The translations under genes and the position numbers were made by a program. Positions 51,901-62,421 of a stretch of 64,000 bases of DNA are shown piece by piece; position 1 is the stretch's first letter; the number at the start of each line of letters is the position of its first letter. Source of the DNA: Rhizaria sp. SCN 62-66 (Eukaryota > Rhizaria, unplaced); assembly GCA_001724265.1 (NCBI GenBank), contig MEDY01000660.1:1-64000 (forward strand). Direction: 5' to 3'. The notes under the pieces were generated by a model. That model was not told the origin of the DNA. It saw only the letters and a list, made by a program, of their open reading frames with translations, and searched no databases.

Positions 51901-54900
51901 CGGCGGCGGCGGAAGCTGCGCGGGCGCCAGCGTTGTTCGCGGCGCTGGCGCTGCTGCTCGCGGCACAGGCCGGCACCAGCGAGCGCGAGAGACCCAGCGC
52001 GCGCGACACCGCGGCCAGGTCGTCCCCGGCAGCGGCGGCGGCGGCGGCGGCGGCGGGAGTGCCCTGGGCGAGCGAGAGAGCGGGCGGGAGCGCCGAGGTC
52101 GAGGCGCGCAGCAGCGGGGACCCGGCGGCGGAGTGCGCGGACGCCTGCGGCAGCCCGGTCACGGCGGCCACGATCGCGGCGGCAGACATCTGCTCGCCCG
52201 TCGGGCTGTTACCGTTGCCCGCGGCCACGCTCGCGAGCGTCGGGGCGCGGGGCGCGAAGCCGGCGACGAGGGCGACGTGCGGCGCCACCGCGGCCGCGGC
52301 GGCCACGACAGTGGGCTCGGCGAGCGGGCCGACTGACGCGCGCAAAGAGCCGACGCTGCCGGCAGATCCCGAGCCGCTGGCGCCGAAAGAGCCCGGCTTC
52401 GCAGGCGAACCAATGGGGCCGAAGCGCGGGGTCCGGGCGCTACCACTGCCGGCAGCAGCGCTCGAGCCAGAGCTCGAGCTAGAGCTGCTTCCCCTTGCAG
52501 AAGAGTCCGCCGTCGTGGCGTTGCCTGCAGTAGCGCCGCTGGCGGGGTCGGCGTCGCAGGCGGCAGGCGACGGCATGCGCAGGTTCGCGAGCCCCATCGC
52601 GGATAGCACGGAGAAGACCAGCGCGCGCACGGTCGGCGCGCCGGCCGCGAGGACCTGCGCCAGCGGCACGGCCACAGTCTCGGGCAACGAGTCCGCGCTG
52701 GGGCCCGCTGAGGCGGCCGCGGCAGCGAGGTCGGGCCCGCCCGTGGACACGGCCGGGACGGTGCGCGGGTACAGCAGCGAGGCCGGCGCGGCGGCGCGCG
52801 CGGCGGGTACCGGCGTGAACGCGTACGACGGGTCGCTGACCCAGCCCAGCGCGGCGGCGCCGGCCACGCCCGCGGGCGCCGCGGCGTCGATGGTGGCGAG
52901 CGCGGACCACGAAAGCGGCACGGGCGGCACGAAGCCGGGCAGCACCGAGGCGCCGGCGGGCACCGCGGGGGCGTCGGTGGCCTCGGCCGCGGCCACCACG
53001 GACAGCAGCAGCGCCAGGACGTCGGGCGCGGCGAGACGAAGCGCGAGGGACAGGTACGGGAACGGCCCGCCGGGCAACAGTGGCGCGTTGGACGCGGGCG
53101 CGCCCGTGGGGCCGTCGCAGTAGCTCACCGCGGGCGCCAGCGCGGGCGTGCGCTCGCACAGAAGCGCGAGAACCTGCGCGCGCGCGTGCGCGAGCGCGAG
53201 CGCGGGCGCGGCGCGGGACGGCGGCGCGATGACCGGCCCGCGCGGCTCCACGGCGTTCGAGAAGACGGCGGTGAGCGCGGTGAGCTGTGCGACAGTCGGA
53301 AGCGCGGGCGCGGGAGCCGCGGCGGCGGCGGCGAGCTGAGACTGCGGCAGCAGCGGGCGGCAGACGTACAGAGGCACGGCGCCGGGCCCCGCGAAGGGGA
53401 CGCCGTTGACCGAGGCCGGCTGCGACAGCACGGCGGGATCGCCCGTCACCGCGGCGGCCGCGGCGGCGGAGGCGAGCGCCCAGGGCGCAAAGCCCGGGAA
53501 CATGCGGCCCGAGAGGACCGCGGCCAGGAAGGCCAGCGCGCGTGACAGCACGTTGAGCACGCGCGCGGCCGGCGCGTCCTCGCTCAGCGCCAGCAGCGGC
53601 GCGGTCTCGCCCACAGCGTTGGCGTTGTTGCTGTTATTCGCGATGATGGCGGAAACGGGGTTGAGCGCAAGCAGCACGGCGCGCAGCACCTCGGCGAGGC
53701 CGGTGCGGTAGTCGCCCACGGCGCGCGCAGGCAGCGCGGCGACGGCGGCGGCGAGCCCAGCGCGGCGGGCCAGCGCGAGGAGATGAGGCAGGTCGAGCGC
53801 CCAGACGTGGAGCGAGAGCAGCAGACGCTCCAGCTGCGCGGGCCGCGGCGGCTGCAGCGCCAGCGTCGCGCTAGGACTCACGCCCCCGGAGCTGGCGCCG
53901 CCGGGTGCGCCGACGAGCTTGAGCGCGGCCGTCTCGAGCAGCGCGCGGTCCGCCTGCGGCAGTGCGCCCGCGGAAAGGTACGGCAGCAGCACAGCCTGCA
54001 GCGCCGCCATCGCCGCGGGGCCCGCCTTGGCAAACGTGGGCGCGACGAGACACAGAAGCACGTCGTAGCGGCCCACGCGCACCGCGAAGTCGGCGGCCGC
54101 GGCGGCGATCGTCGTGTACGCGCGCACGTCATCGGCGCTCGCGGGCGCGGACCCGGGGGCAGTGGCGGCCGCGGCGGCCGCGGCGGTCGCGGTAGCCAGC
54201 TCTGCGGGCACAGGACACGTCAGTGCGGCCGCAACACCCGCGCTGGAGCCAGCGCCGCCCCCGAGCGCGGCCGCGGCGGCAGAGGCGGCGGCGGCGGCAG
54301 CGGCGGCGGCGGCGGCGGTGGACGACGGCAGCGCGGCGCGGCGGCGGTCCGACAGGTGGCGCAACGACACGTGCACAAACTGCAGCAAGATGTCGACGAC
54401 GCGGTCCGCCAGCACCGCGCGCAGCGCGCGGCGTGAGCGCGGAAGCCCGACGGGGGCCTTGGCGGCACCGTCGTAAAAGTCGAGCGTGAGCGCGAGCGCG
54501 TCGATCCAGTCCTGCTCGGCGACGAGCGCGACGCGGTCGCCCCAGGCAAGCACGCGCGCGTCGAGCAGCCCCGTGAGCGTGGCGAGCACGAGTGACGAGT
54601 CGCAGCCGCGCACGGCGGGCGCGTAGCTCTTGACGCGCGCAATGCCGCGCTGCTCGGCCGCCGGGAGCGACTGCTGGCGACGCAGCTCCGCGCGGGCCGC
54701 TTCGGGCGACGACGCCACGGTCTGGTCAGGGAAAAACTCGTGGCAGAGCAGCGCGGTGCCAACGGGCAGCGCGAGCGTCTCGATGGGCTGCATCTGCGCG
54801 GGATCAATGGCGACGAGCTGGTTGCGATCAGTCACGGCCACTAGCAGCTGTCCGCCCTGCCAGTGCAACGACACCACGTCGCGGTCCAGGATCACCGCGC

Positions 54901-57402
54901 CCAGCGGGATCAGCCGCAGAGGGACGCCCTCGGCGACGACGCCCGCCGTGGCGGCGCCGGCGCCTACCTCACCCGCGGGCGCGAGCGCGAAAAGCTGCAC
55001 GTGGCCGCCGCGGCCCACGGCCAGCAGCGGGTGCTGCGCCAGCGCCGTCTCCACCGTAAGTGCGGCCACGTCGTCGGCGGACTGCGCCATCGGCACCGGC
55101 ACGGGCGCCGTGGGAGCTGCCGCGGGCGCGGCGGCAAAGGGCGCGAAGAAGGAGGCGAACGCGGAGCTCGCGGAGGTGGACGGACTGGGGTTGCTCCCGC
55201 CGGGGCCCGCGGGGCCGCCGGGAGGGGGTGGCGAGCGCAGGCCTGAGGCCGCGGCAGCCGCGGCGGCGCGGGATGCGGCGGCCGTGGTGGCGGCGTCCGC
55301 GCCGGCGGCGGCGGCAGCGGCGCCCGCGGCGGCCCCCGCGGCGGCGGCCTCCTTGTCGCGCGCGCGCACGGGTCGCCATGCTAAGGAGACGGGGGATCCG
55401 GGACGCGCGGCGGCGTCGCGCGGCACGCGGCAGATGATCTTGACGACAGGCTCGAGCGCGATCAGCAGCGCCATCGTTTCGGTCGCGATCGCAACCAGCG
55501 CGAAGGCGTCGGACGCGTGCGGCGCCGCGGGGGACGCGACAAGCGCGTCCGCGGCGAGCACGTAGCCGGCCTTGCCTTGGATGAGGCACTGATACTGGTG
55601 GGTCCAGGAGAAGGCGAAGAAGGACTTGCTGGCCGTGACCGCCGAGACGGAGCCCTCTGCGTTGACGGCGATGAAATCGACCTTGCCACGCTTGCCACAG
55701 ACGACAGCCGTCACCGGCGAAGTGCCCAGCTCGGTGACCACGCGCAGCAGGGACTTGCCGGCGATGTCCCACAGCACGATGTGGCCGTTCTGGTGGCCCG
55801 CCAGCACGTAGTCGCCGTCAGGAGTGACCGTGAGCGCCGTCACGGCGCCACGCGCGGCGCCGTCGGGCGTGTTGGGCCGCTGCAGCACCGCAGTGACGGT
55901 CTGGAAGTGGTCAAACACGAGCATATGCCCGCGCGACGTGCCGGCCACGATGACGTGCGCGTGCGTCGCCACGCACGTCACGACACCCAGCGCCGCCTTG
56001 GCGCGCTCCAGCTCCGCCGACGACCGGTCCAGCCGCGCCAGCTTGAGAACCGAGACGCCGACGCGCGCGCCGCCCGTGGCGCCGCGGCGGCGCGTCACCG
56101 GCGTGAACGCCGTCGCGGGCGCAGGCGCGGCAGCGGCGCGCACCTCGCGCAGAGCGGCCGCAGCAAGTGTCAGCGGCGTGGGCAGCGTGGCCAGCAGCGC
56201 CTCAACGTCCTCGTCCTCGCGGAGGATCGACGACACGGTGGCCGCGTTGGCGGCGGCGGCGGCGGCAGCGGCGGCGGCCGCGGCCGCGGTGGTCGCAGCG
56301 TTGGTGCTGCTGCTGAGTGCGGACACCGCGGTGGGCGGGCTTAGCGGCAGCGGACCCGACGCGGCCTCGGCCGCAATGGCGTCCGCGGCAGTGGCGCCCG
56401 TGCTGGCTCCCACACCGGCAGCGGCAGTGGCAGCAGCAGCAGCAGCGGCTGCAGCAGGGGCGCCGGTTCTAGCGCCAGCGGCGTTGATGTGAGCGTTTCT
56501 ACCGGCACCGGCGCCGGGGACAACGGGTGAGGTAAGGAACGCGTCGACCGACATCGACGGAGTGCGCTCGCCGAGCGGAGCGGGCCGCCATGAAACCGGC
56601 ACGGACGCGGCGGCCGCGGCGGCCACGGCGGCGGCGGCGTCCGAGGGGTACTTATCCCCGCCGTCGTCTTCGCCGTCGTTGTCGCCGTTCGCGTCCCCAT
56701 CAGCGGCGCTGCTGCTGTTGAGAATGGCGGAGACCGAGACGCCGCGCGGCAGAGGCAGATTGGCTGAGCCGGCGTCGGAGTCTGCGTCTGCGTCTGCGTC
56801 CCCGTCATCACCGTCATTGCCGCCGTCGCCGTCGCCGTCGTCGTCGTCATCGCCGGGGCGCGCGCGGGGACCGGGAATTACAAGCGCGGTGTTGGCGGCG
56901 GCACCGGTGCCGCCGGGCGCGGCTGCGGCTGCGTGGGCCGCAGTGCTGGTCGTGGTTGTGATAGTTGTGATAGTGGTGATGGTGGGGACTTCGGCGCCGT
57001 GGAAGTTGTCGTCGTCCTCGTCGTCGGTCAGGGCGGCGGCGCGCTCAGACTGGGCATGCAGCGCGGACTGCAAGTCACCGGGCTGTGTGTCGCAAAAAGG
57101 GTCGCAGACAAGAAAGGGAGAGAGTGAGAGAGCATAAGCAGGAGATAAGGAGCGAGCGAAGCAGGCAGCAGAGGCGTTAGGCTAAAGCGGAAGACGCGCA
57201 GAGAGGTGGGAAGGCAAAGTATAGCAGACGCAAATAAACGCGGAGATTAAGAGGAGGAAGGAAAACGTACGAGTTCGTCTGCGTCGTCTTCGGCAAGAAT
57301 GGCGTTGACGTCGAGCCCGGCGAGCGCGGTGCCATCGACAGCGGTGTCGTCGAGCTCATGTTCGGCCAAGATGGCGTTCAGATCCTCCTGTGAAGAAGAC
57401 AT
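48965..57402 (-). CDS. VPS8: VPS8, CORVET tethering complex subunit, one intron
   Basis: This is the Rab5-binding subunit of CORVET, which tethers early endosomes. Exon 1 (57402-57271) encodes 44 residues with the acidic repeat DLNAILAEHELDD and DVNAILAEDDADEL. Exon 2 (57082-48965) carries the rest, for about 2,749 residues, roughly twice the usual length because of Ala-rich insertions. The beta-propeller region near 386-600 contains HVIVAGTSRGHMLVFD, AVTALTVTPDGDYVLAGHQN and GHIVLWDIAGKSLLRVVTEL, the Vps8 WD-like signature. A helical solenoid follows (GHLVSLVRICPGGAARVALL, near 2030-2070). The C-terminal RING near 2540-2610 has CQGC, HACGHSWHADC and ECPLC, with a Gly/Ala insertion before the last pair. 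Two in-frame acceptors 15 bases apart would add or omit PGDLQ. VPS41 was considered, but the GTSRGHMLVFD motif and overall order favour VPS8. The stop is TAA. Confidence 0.9.
57083..57270 (-). other. Intron in VPS8 with tandem in-frame acceptors
   Basis: The intron begins GTACGT at 57270 and ends at the first AG after a pyrimidine-rich run (ACACAG, ending at 57083), 188 bases, phase 0. A second CAG ending at 57068 is also in frame and would give a 203-base intron. Confidence 0.8.
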
Positions 57403-58013
57403 GATGTTGCGCGCGCAGAAAAGCGGGCCGGCGGAACGCCGAGAAGGGCAGACAGGCTGGGGAAAAGCGTTGGGAAGGTGGAAATGAAAGGGGCCTCACC
57501 ACTGGCAAAGATATGTGATGCTGGGAGTGGGCGAGTCGAGCGGGTCACGAGGGAGCCCCGAGCGAGGTCTATGATCCGTGTGGAGAAATGCGAATAGAAT
57601 AACCAAAAGTGTCTGTAGTGTGAGTATATGTTCATTGAATTATAGCCCTTGCAGACGCAGTTAAGGCATGGATCGTCTTCTTTTTCTACCTCTGACAAGA
57701 GGTCGAAGAAGGTAAGCCGTCCGTCTGGCGGAGCCCGAGTGGTGGCTGGTGGGGAGTAGAGTGTAGAGAGCTTCGAATAGCAGAGCTTGTCTGCAAAGAC
57801 TCCGTTGTTAGCATTATAACTGTTTGATTGGGGTCTTTTTTGTTCTTTTCGATTGTTGTAGCTTATTATTTTTCTCTCAAATCTTATGCATCCCATGTCG
57901 CCTGCTCCCCTCTGCGCCCGTCTAGTGCCCAACCCTGACAGCCGTCGCACCTCGCAGCACACCCCGCGCTACCTTTTACTCAATCCCAGCTTTTCCAGCG
58001 CTCCGCCTGTGGC
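57403..58013. other. Divergent promoter region of VPS8 and the DNA methyltransferase
   Basis: This 611-base AT-rich spacer lies between divergent starts. A 194-codon minus-strand frame at 57378-57962 overlaps the VPS8 start and lacks local codon bias, so it is not called. No RNA gene was recognised. Confidence 0.4.
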
Positions 58014-61000
58014 ATGCAGACGTGGTTTACAGACGCGCAGGCGCAGCGCGCACTGCTGCGGCACGCGTCTTATCTCCGGCCCGCTGCCGCCGCCGCGCCG
58101 GGACTGATTGTGTTACGCGAGGACGTCTCCGCGGTGCGCCGCGCTGTCCAGCCCTGGCTCGCTGCGGCCGCGCCTAACGTGCACAACCTCACGCACCTCG
58201 CGCCTGTTGCGGCTGCAGCGCTTGCTGTGTTGCGTGAGACATCAGCACCGCGCCCGAGCTGGCTGCAGCTTTGCGTAACACTGCTTGCGCCACCCATACA
58301 CACCACAGATGCTCACGCAGGAACAGACGTCAACTCAAGCACTGGCGCTAGAAGTGTCACTGGGGTTACTGTGTGCGACGATAAGGCTCTTACAGCGTGG
58401 CTGGCGCGTTTCCGCTTCGTTGAGCTTTTCGCAGAGAGCGACGAAGCCCCCGCGCTCGCCGCTGTCGTCGCACTTAATTCCACACCTGAGACTACCGATG
58501 ATGCCACTAGTGTCTGCGCTGGTTCAGTGCCACGCGCGGTGTTTTGTGGCGAATTTCCTTTGTCTATGGACGAGACTAAGGCCGAGATGCGGCCTGTCCG
58601 CATGGAGAGCTGGGAGAAGCTATTCCTCAGTAGTAGCAATTCTGCCTCGAACTTTACTGTAGCGTCTACGTCGTCCTCTGAGACTGCGGATGCGCACGCC
58701 AGTGACATTGACGACGACAATGATGCTGAGGATAATGAGGATGACGGCAATGCAGCCAAGTATGCGAACACCGATCTAGCTGACCTCGACAGCACCCTAT
58801 ACGACGGCATCGGTGGCGACATTGATGACCACGATGCGAGCGACGACGCCGGCACTCAACAGGGTAACGACACCGCAGCCCCCGTTGGCTCCACTGCGCG
58901 TTCTCTCTCACGCGTCAGTGTGCTTACTGAGCGTAACCTGCGGCTTGCGCGCGGAGTGTCGTTTCTGCCGGGGCATGCATTCGCGGGTGGCGGCCGCTTC
59001 GACTCGACGCTTGCCATTGCAACGAACAACACCAAAGCAGAACCCCCGTTTACTGACAACAAGGTCGGGGCTACAGCGAGTAACGACAACGCTGCCATAG
59101 CTCTACTTGCGTCTCTGACCTCAACCGATATCTGTCAGCACGACTCAAGTCCCGCTGCGCCCAGCACTGGCTCTGCCCTCAGCGCTGCTCTTAGTACTGG
59201 TGGACCCGTGGTGCCCGCGCGGTTCTCCTTCGTGGAGCTCTTTGCTGGCGTTGGCGGCTTCCGCCTCGGGCTGCAGGCGCTGGGCGGCGTGTGCGTGGCT
59301 GCGTGCGAGATCGAGCACAACGCACGCGCAGCGTACGCGGCCGCGCACGGCGCTGCCGCGACGGCCGAGGCCGTGAACAGCCAGAGCGATCGGTGGATGG
59401 AGACGCCGCTCGAGAGCGAAATGCGGGGCATTGCGCAAACTTTGTCTGCTCCGATGCACGACACGTACGGCGGCAACGGCACTAATGGCAAAAGCACTGT
59501 TTCACCGTCAGCCAGCTCAGTGATTGACGCCTCGTTCATGTCCCTCTCTGCGCTGAAGCGAGCCATTACGGACAACATCGCTCTCCGCACCGCTGCCAAC
59601 AACGCGCAGAGCGATGCCAACGGCACTGTGAGCGCCACTGAGAGCGCTCGTGGTGGCGAGAGCACGCTGGTTCCGGTGCCGGCGCTGTTGTTTCCCGACG
59701 TGACCGCGCTGCCCGGCGCGTGGCTGCCCCCGCACGCCGTGCTCACCGCCGGCTTCCCCTGCCAGCCCTTCTCGCGGCTCGGCGCGCAGCCCGGTATGGG
59801 GGACCGCAAGAAGGGGGCGCTCTTCCTCCACGTTGCGCGGCTTGCCGCGGAGTGTAAGCCGCCCGTGGTGCTGCTGGAGAACGTGCCCGGTCTCGTCACC
59901 ATCGACAACTGCAAGGTAAGCGCTCTATCGCATTTCTCTTTCACTTCGAACGTGGTTTTGTTGCGTATGTTACACAGTTTATTTGTTTTCAAACTCACTG
60001 ATTTAAACCTCTTATCTTTGAATGAATTGATCTTGTTTGCCGTCTCTCACTAGACGCTGCTTACGGTGCTGCGCGCCCTGACGCGCGCTGGGTACTCGGT
60101 CGCGTACCGTGTCGCAGACGCCCAGGCCCTTGTGCCTCAAGTCCGGTACGGCTACACTCTGTGGAAAACAAAGACAATGTGTCCCGAATCATTTGAGCAC
60201 GACCTGTGTCTCCGAACTCGCGTGCTCTTATTCTCTCTCACTGTTTGTACATTTGCCTTTTCCGATCCTTCCATAGCCGTCGCATCTACATTGTCGGTCT
60301 GCGCACCGACCTTCTGCCCTCTCGCCACAACATCACTAAGGGCACTGGCAACGCGGAAAGCGCGGACAGCACTGCTCTCGACGACCTCGCCCGCTACCGC
60401 TTCCCCGCTCTGCCCGCGCTTGCCCGCCCCATCGGCTCGTCGCTCGCGCCCCAGCGCGCGCTGCAGCCGCGCCACATTGTGCCCCTGCCGCGCTGGCGCG
60501 CGTTGACCGCGCGCTCGCCCTTCGTCACCACGCCGGCGTGGAAGCTAAGCCGCCCCGCGGAGCCCGCGGGCACGCTTGTGACTGGGTACCGCCGCAGCTA
60601 CGCGTTCTCGGCTCAGCTCGTGCCGCTGGACAAAGAGAGCGTGACTGAGATGACGCCGGCGGCGCGGGACGCTCTGCAGCTGACAGTCGGCTCACAGTCT
60701 CAGGTCCAGCTGGTCGAAACCCAGTCGTAGTCGCCGTTGCCTGCGGACTGGGCGGACGCCGACGCGCGCGCGGAGGCCGCTAGCGGCTTGACTTCTCTGC
60801 GCACGCAGCACCCGCACCTGCCGTGGGGCGTGCGGTGGTTTACTGAGCGCGAGTGTGCGCGCATTATGGGGTTCCCTGAGGCCATGGCGCTGCCGGGCAT
60901 GCCGGTGGCCACGACGACTCCTGCTCAAGACTCTGGAGCGAGTGCTAGTGGCGAGAGTGAGAGAGACGGTGAGCGCGGGCCGACGGTCAAGCGGGCCCGG

Positions 61001-61540
61001 CAAGCGCCTGCCGCTGCGTCTGCTACTGACGCTGCAGTCGCGACTGGAACTGCACAGGCAGATGCTGCTGCGGCTGACAATAGCACCAACAGCAAGAGCT
61101 CTAGCGCAAACAGCAAGAACAACAAGCTCAAGACCACCACGGCTAACACTGCTGTCAAGAGCAAGACCACTGTCGCTGGCACTGGCTCTGACTCTGGCGC
61201 CGACGCCGACTCCGAGGCGGCCCTCGGCAGTGTGGCATATGGTCTACTCGGCAACGCCGTGTGTCCGCCCGTCATTGCCGCGCTGGGCGGCACCGTGCTC
61301 GCGCTGCTGTGGGGCCGTCGCTCTCTTGCTGAGGCCGCAGAGAGTGGCAACAGCGACGGCACGGAGCCGCTAACGGTGACCGTGGGCATGAGTATCGAGG
61401 ACGCGGCGGCCGCGGGGCGCACTGCGGCAGTGAAGCTGGCGCTCGCGGCCGCGCAAGCGGGGGAGCGCGAGAGCATTGTCGCGCGACTGGCAGAGGTCGT
61501 GCAACTGGAGCGGCTGCAGCAGCAACCGAAGCAGCAGTGA
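58014..61540 (+). CDS. Bacterial-type DNA (cytosine-5) methyltransferase, two introns and one in-frame TAG
   Basis: This enzyme would transfer a methyl group from SAM to C5 of cytosine in DNA. Exons are 58014-59915, 60054-60145 and 60277-61540. Joined, they restore the C5-methylase motifs in order: I (FVELFAGVGGFRLGLQALGG near 405-424), IV (GFPCQPFSRLG, catalytic Cys583), VI (LLENVPGL near 620), VIII (QVRRRIYIVGLR, assembled across the second intron), IX (RECARIMGFPEAM) and X (GLLGNAVCPPVI). A 400-residue N-terminal extension of unknown function includes an acidic stretch. Large insertions lie between I and IV and between IX and X. A TAG at 60728-60730 falls before motifs IX and X, with the same frame open beyond it to a TGA. 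A product ending at TAG would lack essential motifs. Length is 1,085 residues if TAG is sense. Compact motifs resemble Dcm/HhaI enzymes more than DNMT1 or DNMT3; the motif IV and VI context argues against DNMT2. A bacterial origin is likely but unproven. Confidence 0.85.
59916..60053 (+). other. Intron 1 of the DNA methyltransferase gene
   Basis: This 138-base T-rich intron starts GTAAGC and ends CACTAG, in phase 0, immediately after motif VI. Confidence 0.85.
60146..60276 (+). other. Intron 2 of the DNA methyltransferase gene
   Basis: This 131-base intron starts GTACGG and ends CCATAG, in phase 2. Its removal creates the Arg codon in QVRRRIYIVGLR, the canonical motif VIII, which strongly supports both junctions. 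Confidence 0.9.
60641..60730 (+). other. Candidate 90-base in-frame intron, or readthrough TAG, in the DNA methyltransferase gene
   Basis: GTGACT at 60641 is on a codon boundary and TCGTAG ends at 60730. Removal of 90 bases would delete the in-frame TAG while keeping frame. The segment is GC-rich and lacks the T-rich 3' end and GTACG/GTAAG donor of the two clear introns in the same gene, so splicing is doubtful. Confidence 0.3.
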
Positions 61541-62421
61541 GTTCTTTGGTCTGCGCATACTTTTGCGTGCAGATGAGGTATCCGTTACACAGAACACCGA
61601 AGAACTGCATCAACCTGGATATAACGTGGTCTATAGCAGTAAAGCTTACATAGCACTTGAAATTACAAATAAACTAGTTCTATTTATATAATACTTCAAT
61701 TTTTTGTGGACGGGAGCTTAGAAAACAAGTGTATGGCACGCAAACTGGGGATTCCAGAGAGCTTGTTGCTGCGCGTGTCCCAAGATTGTGGTCGCGTCAT
61801 TTGCCTCTCGAATGTTGGAGTTTCGTCAAGCTTTACCGCGAATATCCGTCGTCAGCTGGCCCCATGCTTTTTTTATGAGCCTTAATTGAAGATTTGTACT
61901 TGCTCATATTAACAATTTTTCGCCTTATGTGTGTCTTGTAGGTAACCTGTGTCAGGTTCAGATCTTGGTCGGCAATGCCCCCCAGTGGTAATTTAAAGCC
62001 TCGTTCAGGCGTTCTCGGTCCCCGCTCTTCGGTGTCACAACCACCGAAGAAGAGGTACGCCCCCCTTGGTACGTCTTCTATCTTTATAAATGTTCCCCAA
62101 TTGCTCTACTCGTCGCGATAACCACCGTTCCCGTGCCTTTCCTGGCTCTTCGAATCGCACGCACGCCACCCCTCGAATCTTCTCTCGGCACAAACGCACA
62201 GCCACATCGCCGCCCAAAGCATGCATGTTTTTCTCACACCTCACCGTTTGCGCCTGTTTTTTATCTTTCCGTAAACTTGTTTTTCTCGCCCCACAGCAAA
62301 TCCAACCGCTCTATATCCCGCCATTGTGTGACGTCACGTCGCCCCCAATCTTCACCCATCCAACCCCACTCACCATTCGCCCTCACTATCAATTTCCCTC
62401 ACTTGTTCACTCCCCGCACAG
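61541..62421. other. Intergenic region and probable 5' end of the last gene
   Basis: These 881 bases follow the methyltransferase stop. A TATA-like tttataaa lies at 62083-62090, followed by a pyrimidine-rich stretch to 62421 containing acceptor-like CCACAG and CGCACAG. A TGACGTCA palindrome (CRE-like) lies at 62329-62336. The first exon or 5'-UTR of the downstream gene probably lies here, but I cannot fix it. Confidence 0.4.

Noticed and set aside
58014-61540. DNMT2 (tRNA Asp methyltransferase) as identity of the methylase
   Set aside because: Motif IV and VI contexts (GFPCQPFSRLG and LLENVPGL) and the region after motif VIII resemble bacterial DNA methylases. The usual DNMT2 Cys-Phe-Thr signature was not seen.
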